This document shows, one piece after another, positions 5,083-11,630 of a stretch of 11,630 bases of DNA. Source of the DNA: an uncultured Oscillospiraceae bacterium (GTDB lineage Bacteria; Bacillota; Clostridia; Oscillospirales; Oscillospiraceae). Positions within the stretch are counted from its first letter, which is position 1. Each line of letters starts with the position of its first letter. The translations under genes and the position numbers were made by a program. Location: the NCBI GenBank assembly GCA_934589835.1, contig CAKTOK010000046.1, forward strand, positions 1 through 11,630, written 5' to 3'. The notes beneath the pieces were generated by a model, which ran no database searches, was not told the DNA's origin, and saw only the letters and a program-made list of their open reading frames with translations.

Positions 5083-5342
5083 TATGACGGTTTGTCCTGC
5101 GGCGCCGTTTCCCGATACATGGCGGCGGCCGCGTCCTTGCCCACGCTCTCCGCCACGGAGAGCACCTCCACCGTCAGGGTCTTTTGACCGAAGCGGACGG
5201 AGATAACGTCGCCCACCTTCACATCGTAGGACGCCCGCTGGACCCGTCCGTTCACGGTGACGCGCTCGTTGTCGCAGGCCTCGTTGGCCACGGTGCGGCG
5301 CTTGATGAGGCGGGAGACCTTCAGATATTTGTCAAGACGCAT
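5082..5342 (-). CDS. rqcP: S4-domain ribosome-associated quality control protein RqcP
   Basis: This is an 86-residue protein that is almost entirely one S4 RNA-binding domain: MRLDKYLKVSRLIKRRTVAN, then VTVNGRVQRASYDVKVGD and ISVRFGQKTLTVEVL. It corresponds to RqcP (YabO) of Bacillus, which helps RqcH add C-terminal alanine tails to nascent chains on stalled 50S subunits; it was formerly annotated as Hsp15-like. ATG at 5342 has AAGGAGG 6 nt upstream. It lies between hup and yabP, equivalent to the yabN-yabO-yabP order of Bacillus. A hairpin precedes its leader and a terminator-like hairpin follows its stop. Confidence 0.93.
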   Translation of the reverse strand: MRLDKYLKVSRLIKRRTVANEACDNERVTVNGRVQRASYDVKVGDVISVRFGQKTLTVEVLSVAESVGKDAAAAMYRETAPQDKPS

Positions 5343-5366
5343 GGGATCCCTCCTTCGGAACAGTAA

Positions 5367-5396
5367 GAGAGCCGGTGTGAGATCACACCGGCTCTC
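5367..5396 (-). terminator. 14-bp hairpin between hup and rqcP, weak or partial terminator
   Basis: GAGAGCCGGTGTGA (5367-5380) and TCACACCGGCTCTC (5383-5396) are exact complements; the central AGAT probably forms the loop. On the minus strand only TTACTGTT follows, so termination is likely incomplete. It may protect the 3' end of the abundant hup mRNA or reduce expression of rqcP relative to hup. Confidence 0.6.
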
Positions 5397-5406
5397 GCAG
5401 AAGCAA

Positions 5407-5682
5407 TTATTCGGCGACAGCGTCCTTCAGGGCCTTGCCGGCCTTGAACGCGGGAACCTTGGAGGCGGGGATCTCCACAGCCTTCATGGTGCGGGGATTC
5501 AGGCCGGTGCGGGCGGCGCGCTTCTTGGTCTCAAAGGAGCCAAAGCCCACCAGCTGCACCTTCTCCTCAGCCTTCAGCGTCTCGGTGATGGTCAGCAGCG
5601 CGGCGTTGACGGTAGCCTCGGTGTCCTTCTTGGACAGACCGGTCTTCTCCGCCACGGCGGCGATCAGTTCAGTCTTATTCAT
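5407..5682 (-). CDS. hup: HU-family nucleoid-associated DNA-binding protein
   Basis: This is a 91-residue, full-length HU protein that binds and bends DNA as a dimer. [20 protein letters not shown] forms the N-terminal helices. The family signature [18 protein letters not shown] lies at 46-63, with the intercalating Pro at 63. The C terminus [14 protein letters not shown] is canonical. ATG at 5682 has GGGAGG 8 nt upstream; an in-frame GTG or ATG a few codons earlier would fall in that ribosome binding site. Many Clostridia have hup between mazG and the S4 protein; Bacillus subtilis does not. Confidence 0.96.
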   Translation of the reverse strand: MNKTELIAAVAEKTGLSKKDTEATVNAALLTITETLKAEEKVQLVGFGSFETKKRAARTGLNPRTMKAVEIPASKVPAFKAGKALKDAVAE

Positions 5683-5757
5683 GATAGTTCCTCCCAATTT
5701 TTCTTTTGTTGACGCCGCCCGACAAGACGGCGTATCTCAAAACGATTCGAAATCGCA
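5683..5757 (-). other. hup leader with small hairpin
   Basis: The 75-bp gap holds ACGCCG (5712-5717) paired with CGGCGT (5728-5733) around a 10-nt loop, and a short CGATT/AATCG dyad (5743-5755) next to the mazG stop. Neither is followed by a U-run, so this is not a terminator. No convincing promoter is seen, although hup would be expected to have one. Confidence 0.3.
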
Positions 5758-6546
5758 TTAAGAACGTTTTGCCGCGTTCCACAGAGCAGTCATCTCCTCC
5801 AGCGACAGCTGGCCCAGCTCCCGCCCCTGCGCGGCCGCGCCCGCTTCCACGGCGCGGAAGCGGCGGATGAATTTTTCGCAGGTGCCGTTGACGGCATCCT
5901 CCGGATCGCAGCCGCAGAAGCGGCCCACCTTGACGGCGGCGAACAGCACGTCGCCCAACTCCTCCGGCACGTCGCCGTCCGTCTCCACGGCGCGGCGCAG
6001 CTCGGACATCTCTTCGTCCAGCTTGTCCAGCGCGCCCTGTACGTCCGGCCACTCGAAGCCGGCGGATGCCGCCTTCCCTTGCAGCTTCTCCGCCCGCCAG
6101 AGGGACGGCAGACTGCGGGCCACGCTGTCCATACTGTCAGCCACGGTCCGCTGGCCCTTCTCCTGACGCTTCAACTGCTCCCAGCTGACCGGCGCGGAGT
6201 CCGGCGAGTCCTCGTGAGCGTCGCCGAAGACATGGGGGTGGCGGAACAGCAGCTTCTTCACCACGCCGTCGCACACATCGTCCATGGTGAAGCGGCCGGC
6301 ATCGGACTCGATATCTGCGTGGAACACCACCTGCATCAGCACGTCGCCCAGCTCCTCCTTCAGGAGCACGGCATCATCGGTGTCGATGGCCTCGGCAGCC
6401 TCGTAGGCCTCCTCCAGCAGGCCGCGCCGGATGGAGCGGTGAGTCTGCGCCTTGTCCCAGGGGCAGCCGTCCTCCGAGCGGAGCAGCCGGATGATCTCCA
6501 GCAGATCCTCGTAGCCATAGCGTGGTTTCCTAATAAAATTTATCAT
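5758..6546 (-). CDS. mazG: Nucleoside triphosphate pyrophosphohydrolase MazG
   Basis: This is a 262-residue protein with two MazG domains. It hydrolyses (deoxy)nucleoside triphosphates to monophosphate and pyrophosphate, removing non-canonical or excess nucleotides. The first domain begins after RSEDGCPWDKAQTHRSIRRG, with the metal-binding acidic helices LLEEAYEAAEAI and EELGDVLMQVVFH. The second repeats this as LDEEMSELRRAV and EELGDVLFAAVKVG. SLPSLWRAEKLQGKAASAGF between them is typical. The Bacillus YabN protein carries an extra N-terminal tetrapyrrole-methylase domain; this one does not. ATG at 6546 has AGGAG 7 nt upstream. It is followed by hup, as often in Clostridia. Confidence 0.95.
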   Translation of the reverse strand: MINFIRKPRYGYEDLLEIIRLLRSEDGCPWDKAQTHRSIRRGLLEEAYEAAEAIDTDDAVLLKEELGDVLMQVVFHADIESDAGRFTMDDVCDGVVKKLLFRHPHVFGDAHEDSPDSAPVSWEQLKRQEKGQRTVADSMDSVARSLPSLWRAEKLQGKAASAGFEWPDVQGALDKLDEEMSELRRAVETDGDVPEELGDVLFAAVKVGRFCGCDPEDAVNGTCEKFIRRFRAVEAGAAAQGRELGQLSLEEMTALWNAAKRS

Positions 6547-6594
6547 ACTTACGCTCCTATTGCAAGAGGTTTTCGCGTTGGTGCGCCGAAAAGT

Positions 6595-8181
6595 TCAGTG
6601 TAAATGCAGCATTCGGGCAATTTTTTCACCTTTCGGCAGGGCTGCCACGTCAGCACGGGTCACGGCGCCCAGCGCCAGCGCCAGCACCGCATAGACCAGC
6701 GCCGCCACGATGATGGCGGGCAGCACGGCCCAGCGATTGGGCAGCACGGTCAGCAGCAGGCGGTAGGACGAGCGGGCGGCCAGCGCCATCACCGCCGTGA
6801 TGAGCAGCGGCTTGCCAAACAGGCGGAAGTAGGAGGGCCGCTCCGGCACGCAGCGGGCGATGGCGATGAGGTTCAGCACCACGATGAGCCCGTAGCAGTA
6901 CAGGGTGCTGACCGGCGCGCCCCGCACGTTGGTGGCAGGGTCGCCCACCATCAGGTAGTTGGTGACGACCTTCAGAGCACCGCCGCACAGCAGAGTGACA
7001 ACGGGAATATACTCTCTGCCGTAGGCTTGCAGAACGCCGTTGGTGGCCACCATCAGGCACACGAAGATGCAGGCGATACCCAGAATGGTCAGGTGATAGG
7101 CGGCGGCCTCCGCCGTGGCGGGCACCGCCGGATACAGCAGGTGCAGGATGGGGCCGGCCAGCACGGACAGTCCCGCGCCGGCCGGGAGCGCGATGAGCAC
7201 CGTCAGCCTCAGGGCCGCGGCGGTGCTGCGGCGGGCGGCGGCGCGGTCGCCGCGGGCCAGCGCGGCGGCAATGTCCGGCACAAGGCTGACGGTGACGGGA
7301 TAGATAAAGGACGGGGGCAGTGCGAAGAGCGTCATGCCGAAGGTATACTCGCCGTACAGGGCGGTGGCAGTCTCCTCGGTATAGCCCAGCGTGTTCTGAA
7401 GAGTGGTCATCACCAGCGCCTGATCCAGCAGGGTGATGAGGCTCATGCCTGCCGCGCCCAGCGTGATGGGGATGCCGGCTGTCAGCAGGGTGCGGAGCAC
7501 CGTGCCGCGCTGCGGCGGCGTATCCGCGGCGGGCGCGGTATCGCGGCGGCGCAGCAGGAGGACCGCCAGCACCGCCAGAGACAGCAGGGACCCTGCGGTG
7601 ACGCCGGCAATGGCGCCGGCGGCGCACTGGGCGGAGGACGCTCCCCGATGCAGCAGCACCAGACACAGGGCAAGGCCCACCACCAGCTTGCCGCCGGACT
7701 CCGTCACCTGGCTGACGGCGGTGGGCGTCATGTCGCCCAGCCCCTGAGTATAGCCGCGGATGGCGGAGGACAGGCAGACGAACAGCACCGCCGGTCCCAG
7801 CGTGCGGATGGCCGGCGCGGCCAGCGAATCGTGGAGCAGGCCGGACAGAAGCCGGGGGAAAAGGCACATGACGGCGCTGCACACCAGCCCGACGATGGCC
7901 AGCAGCGCCAGCGCCGTGCGGAAAATGCGGCGCTGGCTGTTGCGGCGGCCCTGCGCTGCCGCCTGCGAAACCAGACGGGACAGAGCCAGCGGCAGTCCGG
8001 CGGTGGACAGCACCAGCAGCAGGTTATAGATATTATAGGCGGCGTAGAAGTGGGCCATGCCCTCCTTGTCCAGAAGGTTGCCCAGCGGGATCTTGTAGAG
8101 CGCGCCCAGCACCTTCGTGACCGCCACGGCGACGGCCAGCACGGCGGCGCCGCTGATAAAATTGTGCCGTCGCTGCGCCAT
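6595..8181 (-). CDS. SpoVB/YabM-like MOP-family lipid-linked polysaccharide flippase
   Basis: This is a 528-residue integral membrane protein with about 14 hydrophobic segments. The opening NFISGAAVLAVAVAVTKVLG, then ALYKIPLGNLL and EGMAHFYAAYNIYNLLL, is characteristic of the SpoVB / polysaccharide-biosynthesis branch of the MOP exporters (relatives of MurJ and YtgP), which flip lipid-linked cell-wall precursors. LGAAGMSLITLLDQALV and GYTQGLGDMTPTAVSQVTES fit the conserved central parts. Its place directly before mazG equals that of yabM in Bacillus; orthology with yabM or spoVB cannot be decided from motifs. ATG at 8181 has GGGAGG 6 nt upstream, 14 bp after the hemZ stop. A long plus-strand open frame over it is a GC-driven shadow. 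Confidence 0.9.
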   Translation of the reverse strand: MAQRRHNFISGAAVLAVAVAVTKVLGALYKIPLGNLLDKEGMAHFYAAYNIYNLLLVLSTAGLPLALSRLVSQAAAQGRRNSQRRIFRTALALLAIVGLVCSAVMCLFPRLLSGLLHDSLAAPAIRTLGPAVLFVCLSSAIRGYTQGLGDMTPTAVSQVTESGGKLVVGLALCLVLLHRGASSAQCAAGAIAGVTAGSLLSLAVLAVLLLRRRDTAPAADTPPQRGTVLRTLLTAGIPITLGAAGMSLITLLDQALVMTTLQNTLGYTEETATALYGEYTFGMTLFALPPSFIYPVTVSLVPDIAAALARGDRAAARRSTAAALRLTVLIALPAGAGLSVLAGPILHLLYPAVPATAEAAAYHLTILGIACIFVCLMVATNGVLQAYGREYIPVVTLLCGGALKVVTNYLMVGDPATNVRGAPVSTLYCYGLIVVLNLIAIARCVPERPSYFRLFGKPLLITAVMALAARSSYRLLLTVLPNRWAVLPAIIVAALVYAVLALALGAVTRADVAALPKGEKIARMLHLH

Positions 8182-8195
8182 ACCGCACCTCCCGC

Positions 8196-9677
8196 TTACT
8201 TCTGCATATTCTCGTGGAACCGGCGGAACGTCTCCAGATCCTGGGCGAGCTTCTCGGGACGGGCGATGTACTCCGCAGGGAATTTGGGATGAAAAACCCG
8301 CTCGATCCGGTCGCGGACCGGATCCACCATCTTTGTGGAGCCGCCGGCGCCCAGAGACAGGATGCTGTGCAGCTCCTCCATGATGTAGATATTATACAGT
8401 CCCTCCGCGCCGGATATGCACCAGCCCACATTCTCGAAGCTGCCGGACATATACTTCTGGCGGTAGAGGTAGTAGGGCGTGAAATGCGCGGCGCGCAGGG
8501 CGGTGTTGGCGTAGTCCAGCATGGCGGACACATCCTGCGCCGACGGAATGGGCAGGCCCTCCAGCAGGATGCGGCTGCCCTTTTTCAGGCTGAGGGTGTG
8601 GACGGTGATGTTGTCCGCGCCGAAGGTCAGGCACTTGTCCAGCGTGCGGCGGAAGCCCGCCGGTGTGTCGGCGGGCAGGCCGGCGATCAGGTCCATGTTC
8701 ACATGGGGGAAGCCCATGGAGGCGGCCAGCGCCATGGTCGCCTCGATGTCCGCTGCCGTATGACGGCGGCCGATGGCCCGCAGGACCGCGTCCTCCATGG
8801 ACTGGGGGTTGACGCTGATGCGGTCCGCGCCGTGGTCCAGCAGGACTTGCAGCTTCTCTCGGGTGATGGTGTCGGGGCGGCCCGCCTCGATGCAGTATTC
8901 GGCGCAGCCAGACAGGTCGAAGCTGCGGGCCAAATGGGTCAGCAGGCGGTCCAGCTGCGCGGCGGAGAGGGTGGTGGGCGTGCCGCCGCCCATATAGAAG
9001 GACTTGACGGAAAGGCCCGTCTCCGCCACCATGCGGCCGGCGGCGGTGATCTCCGCCTCCAGCGCCGCCAGATACGGCTCCATCAAGCCGAAGGATTTCT
9101 CCACCGATGCGGAGACAAAGCTGCAATAGGCGCAGCGGGTGGGACAGAACGGGATGCCCACATAGAGGGAGATCTCGTTGGGGCGCAGGTCGCGCTTGGC
9201 CTTCAGGCCCGCCTGCGCCGTTTCGATGGCCAGACGGCGGCGCTCCGGCGAGACGAAATAGGTGTCCCGCAGGATGCGGTCGGTCTGGGTCTCGGTGCGG
9301 CCCTGCTCCAGCAAGGCGCGGGCCAGCTTGCCCGGGCGGATGCCGGTGAGGGCACCCCAGCTGGGGGTGACGCCGGTGATGTCACGCGCCGCCTTGAAGA
9401 AGGACAGCTTCAGGGCGCGCTGGCGCAGACGCTCCCGCTCGTACTCGTTTGGGGCGTCCGTCAGGACGGCGCGGGAAATGCCCCGCGCCGTTTTGCCGTG
9501 ATAGCGGATGGTGGTGACGCCGGTGGCGTACCGCTTCCCCTCCGTCAGTGTGACGAGGGCACAGTCGTCCTCCTCCGGTGCGGGCGTCTCGTAGACGGGG
9601 CGCTCGTCGGGGAAGAAGGCCAGCAGGCTCTGCTCAACGGCGTAGCGGTCGTCATGGCCGCGGAATTGCAGCTTCAT
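8196..9677 (-). CDS. hemZ: Coproporphyrinogen dehydrogenase HemZ (radical SAM)
   Basis: This is a 493-residue HemN-related protein. A HemZ-type N-terminal extension of about 165 residues (with SFFKAARDITG and WGALTGIRPGKLAR) precedes the radical SAM core. The cluster motif is C178-x3-C182-x2-C185 in YVGIPFCPTRCAYCSF, followed by MGGGTPT at about 229-235. CIEAGRPDTIT is the HemZ signature where HemN has a different sequence. Bacillus HemZ is linked to oxygen-independent oxidation of coproporphyrinogen III, but the biochemical role of this family is less certain than that of HemN. ATG at 9677 overlaps the TGA of the MBL gene (ATGA), so translation is coupled. The rel-dtd-MBL-hemZ order is common in Clostridia, often followed by hisS-aspS, absent here. 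Confidence 0.93.
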   Translation of the reverse strand: MKLQFRGHDDRYAVEQSLLAFFPDERPVYETPAPEEDDCALVTLTEGKRYATGVTTIRYHGKTARGISRAVLTDAPNEYERERLRQRALKLSFFKAARDITGVTPSWGALTGIRPGKLARALLEQGRTETQTDRILRDTYFVSPERRRLAIETAQAGLKAKRDLRPNEISLYVGIPFCPTRCAYCSFVSASVEKSFGLMEPYLAALEAEITAAGRMVAETGLSVKSFYMGGGTPTTLSAAQLDRLLTHLARSFDLSGCAEYCIEAGRPDTITREKLQVLLDHGADRISVNPQSMEDAVLRAIGRRHTAADIEATMALAASMGFPHVNMDLIAGLPADTPAGFRRTLDKCLTFGADNITVHTLSLKKGSRILLEGLPIPSAQDVSAMLDYANTALRAAHFTPYYLYRQKYMSGSFENVGWCISGAEGLYNIYIMEELHSILSLGAGGSTKMVDPVRDRIERVFHPKFPAEYIARPEKLAQDLETFRRFHENMQK

Positions 9678-10297
9678 CGGCCGCTCCCCTGCCGCATATA
9701 GGGGTTGTTGCGGCGTTCAAAGTCCAGCGTCGTCTCCATATCGTGGCCTGGGAGTACCCGCAGGTCTCCCTCCAGCGATGCCAGACGGCCCAGCGACGCC
9801 AGCATCTTCCGGTAATCGCCGCCGGGGAAATCGCACCGGCCGCAGGAGCAGCGGAACAGGGTGTCGCCGGCGAACAGCACGCCCTGCCCCTCCACCAGCA
9901 GGCAGACGGAGCCCTCGGAGTGGCCCGGCGTTTCCAGCACGCGGAGAGTCAGCCCGCCCAGCGGCAGGGTATCGCCCTCCTTATAGTAGCGCTGGTTCTC
10001 CGGCCCCACCTTGCGGAACAGCAGCTCGCCGCGCTCCGTGTCCACGGCGTCCTTTTCGTGGATATATACCGGCACGTCCGGGTGCTTCTCCAGCAGCGGC
10101 CGGACGGCGGAGGTGTGATCAAAGTGGCCGTGGGTCAGCAGGATATATTGCAGGGTGCAGCCGCTCTGCGCCACCATGCGCTCCACCTGCGGCGCGTCGT
10201 CGCCGGGGTCGATGAGCGCGCAGACCTTTGCCGTCTCGTCGCACAGCAGGTAGCAGTTGGTCATGATGGGCCCCACCTGTAGAGATGTGATCTTCAT
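9674..10297 (-). CDS. MBL-fold metallohydrolase (glyoxalase II-like)
   Basis: This is a 207-residue single-domain metallo-beta-lactamase-fold protein. The zinc motif HxHxDH is present as THGHFDHT (H56, H58, D60, H61). The remaining ligands are visible: H126 in ETPGHSEGS, D145 in FAGDTLF and H185 in LPGHD. The LFAGDTLFRCSCGRCDFPGG segment places it among the short glyoxalase-II-like hydrolases (YqgX type), for which hydroxyacylglutathione hydrolase is a frequent but unproven label; the substrate is not known. ATG at 10297 has AAAGGAG 6 nt upstream; frame upstream overlaps dtd and is not coding. It starts 14 bp after dtd and overlaps hemZ by 4 bp. Confidence 0.93.
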   Translation of the reverse strand: MKITSLQVGPIMTNCYLLCDETAKVCALIDPGDDAPQVERMVAQSGCTLQYILLTHGHFDHTSAVRPLLEKHPDVPVYIHEKDAVDTERGELLFRKVGPENQRYYKEGDTLPLGGLTLRVLETPGHSEGSVCLLVEGQGVLFAGDTLFRCSCGRCDFPGGDYRKMLASLGRLASLEGDLRVLPGHDMETTLDFERRNNPYMRQGSGR

Positions 10298-10311
10298 CGC
10301 GCTCTCCTTTC

Positions 10312-10758
10312 TCACAGCTGGTCGGTGTCCACCACCAGCGTCAGCGGGCCGTCGTTCAGGCTCTCCACCTGCATATAGGCGCCGAACTCGCCGGTCTCGG
10401 TGTGGAAGCCCTTGCTGCGGCACTCCTGCACGAACTTTTCATACAGGGGGATGGCCACCTCGGGACGGGCGGCAGCCAGGAATTCAGGACGGCGGCCCTT
10501 CTTGCAGTTGCCGTACAGCGTGAACTGGGAGATGATGAGCAGCTCGCCCTTCACCTCGTCCAGACCGCGGTTCATCTTGCCGTTCTCGTCCTCAAAAATG
10601 CGAAGCCCGGTGAGCTTGTCCGCCAGCTTGACGGCCTGTGCCTCGGTGTCCTCGTGGGTCACGCCCAGCAGGATGAGGAAGCCCTCTCCGATCTGGCCGT
10701 GTACCTTGCCGTCGATGGTGACGGATGCGTGCTTCACGCGGGTCAATACTGCTCTCAT
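10312..10758 (-). CDS. dtd: D-aminoacyl-tRNA deacylase
   Basis: This is a 148-residue, full-length Dtd. It hydrolyses the ester bond of tRNAs mischarged with D-amino acids (and Gly-tRNA-Ala), acting as a homodimer in the cytoplasm. [17 protein letters not shown] is the canonical N terminus. The two active-site motifs are [15 protein letters not shown] (77-91) and the Gly-cisPro type motif in [11 protein letters not shown] (135-145). ATG at 10758 has AAAAGGAG 9 nt upstream, and the stretch to the rel stop is only 23 bp. The rel-dtd pairing is widely conserved in Firmicutes. Confidence 0.97.
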   Translation of the reverse strand: MRAVLTRVKHASVTIDGKVHGQIGEGFLILLGVTHEDTEAQAVKLADKLTGLRIFEDENGKMNRGLDEVKGELLIISQFTLYGNCKKGRRPEFLAAARPEVAIPLYEKFVQECRSKGFHTETGEFGAYMQVESLNDGPLTLVVDTDQL

Positions 10759-10781
10759 GGCATATCGCTCCTTTTTCTGGT

Positions 10782-11630
10782 TTAACCGGCGGGGCGGGTG
10801 ACCCGCATGACGCCGGAGATCTGCTCGATCCTCCGCATGACCGTTTGCAGCTGCTGGCTGTCGGACACGTCCGTGTCCAGCGTGATGAGGGCAAAGCCGT
10901 CCGGCGTGCTGCGGGCGTTCAGGGAAGAGACATGGGTCTTGGTGCTGGACAGTACCGTGGAGATGTCCACGATCAGGTTCAGGCGATCCTTGGCCACCAC
11001 CTCCAGCGTGGTGCGGTAGCTTTCGCGGGTGTTGCTGCCCCACGACACATTGATCCAGCGTCCCGCCTCCTCCGGCTTGCGGCGGGCGGGGTCGGCGTTG
11101 GGACAGTCCGCCCGGTGGACGGAGATGCCGTAGCCCCGGGTGATGAAGCCCACGATCTTGTCGCCGGGTACGGGGGTGCAGCACTTGGAGAACTTCACAA
11201 GGCAGTTGGTCAGGCCCTCCACCACGATGCCCTGCTCCCCCTTGGTGCGCTGGGGCACGGCGGGACGGGTCTGCTGAGGCTGATCCGGCAGCGGCACCTC
11301 GACCTGCCGCTCGGTCTGGTGCTGGTGAAGGATGCGCTGGATGTCTTCCCGCAGGCGGCCCATGACCTTCAGGGCGGAGACGCCGCCGTAGCCGATGGCG
11401 GCGTACATATCGTCCAGACTGTTATAGCACAGCTTTTTCAGGACGCCGGGGAGGTTCTCCTCGCTGGTCAGCTCCTTCAGGGTGACGCCGGTGCGCTTCA
11501 GCTCCGACTCAAAGCTCTGGCGGCCATTGACGATATTCTCGTCCCGCTTCTCTCGCTTGAACCACTGGCGGATCTTGCTGCGGGCGTTGCTGGAGCGGGC
11601 GATCTTCACCCAGTCGCGGCTGGGGCCGTG
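10782..11630 (-). CDS. rel: Bifunctional (p)ppGpp synthetase/hydrolase Rel, C-terminal part (5' end outside window)
   Basis: The frame is open to the window edge; 282 C-terminal residues are present, beginning [20 protein letters not shown], which follows the TGS domain in long RelA/SpoT proteins. Next comes a helical region, then the conserved Cys/zinc-finger domain around [16 protein letters not shown] (adjacent Cys at visible residues 150-151), [18 protein letters not shown], and a final ACT domain. These regulatory parts sense ribosome and uncharged-tRNA state to balance stringent alarmone synthesis and hydrolysis. The HD hydrolase and synthetase domains lie beyond 11630. A GTG at 11609 would give an internal start but is only the Val of the family sequence. 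It is the most upstream visible gene of the minus-strand run. Confidence 0.95.
   Translation of the reverse strand, partial: HGPSRDWVKIARSSNARSKIRQWFKREKRDENIVNGRQSFESELKRTGVTLKELTSEENLPGVLKKLCYNSLDDMYAAIGYGGVSALKVMGRLREDIQRILHQHQTERQVEVPLPDQPQQTRPAVPQRTKGEQGIVVEGLTNCLVKFSKCCTPVPGDKIVGFITRGYGISVHRADCPNADPARRKPEEAGRWINVSWGSNTRESYRTTLEVVAKDRLNLIVDISTVLSSTKTHVSSLNARSTPDGFALITLDTDVSDSQQLQTVMRRIEQISGVMRVTRPAG

Noticed and set aside
5758..6546. Truncated mazG, because Bacillus YabN has an N-terminal methylase domain
   Set aside because: Two complete MazG domains and a proper start with ribosome binding site are present; stand-alone MazG of about 260 residues is the common form.
6604..8292. Plus-strand open frame of 562 codons over the flippase gene
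   Set aside because: The product is rich in His, Gln, Gly and Arg with no recognisable domain; it mirrors the codon pattern of the minus-strand membrane protein in GC-rich DNA and has no ribosome binding site.
8214..9701. Plus-strand open frame of 495 codons over hemZ
   Set aside because: Low-complexity composition and exact overlap with a clearly coding hemZ on the other strand; a GC-driven shadow.
11607..11609. GTG as a true start of the rel fragment
   Set aside because: The conserved family sequence ([11 protein letters not shown]) continues upstream through this Val to the window edge, so the gene is simply cut off.

Overview
The window looks like chromosomal DNA of a GC-rich, endospore-forming Firmicute of the class Clostridia, most plausibly in or near the Oscillospiraceae. 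The evidence is strong AAAGGAGG-type ribosome binding sites, GC-rich intrinsic terminators, the sporulation genes yabP and yabQ, a HemZ-type coproporphyrinogen enzyme, and a gene order resembling the Bacillus yabM-mazG-rqcP-yabP-yabQ-divIC block. The taxonomic placement is an inference from gene content, not a database match.

Layout. One plus-strand gene, the 3' part of a HAD-family hydrolase (1-366), converges on a long series of minus-strand genes. Read in their own direction from 11630 downward, these are: rel (5' end cut off), dtd, an MBL-fold hydrolase, hemZ, a SpoVB/YabM-like lipid flippase, mazG, hup and rqcP; then yabP, yabQ and divIC with a strong terminator; then a separately promoted two-gene operon of a radical SAM/SPASM enzyme and a membrane protein with a cysteine-rich tail; and last hpf (long-form ribosome hibernation factor).

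How the genes relate. The rel-to-rqcP run is almost gapless (4-bp ATGA overlap, 14-23 bp gaps) and mixes stress and housekeeping functions: (p)ppGpp metabolism, D-aminoacyl-tRNA quality control, heme synthesis, nucleotide clean-up, nucleoid protein HU and ribosome-associated quality control. A hairpin with a U-run lies between rqcP and yabP and contains the yabP ribosome binding site. This suggests that vegetative readthrough is blocked and that the sporulation genes are started separately.

Most unusual content. The radical SAM/SPASM protein (2476-3861) has its own promoter and overlaps by 7 bp a membrane protein (1397-2482). That protein ends in a Gly-rich stretch, then a cluster of Cys-Ala pairs and a further Cys, eight Cys within 23 residues. 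Predicted topology puts this tail in the cytoplasm, where the enzyme could reach it. This is the best candidate for an undescribed post-translational modification system here. The 375-bp gap between this operon and hpf contains an hpf promoter, a 9-bp-arm dyad of Rex/CRP-like appearance, and a plus-strand intrinsic terminator with no gene in front of it, which may end a small RNA.
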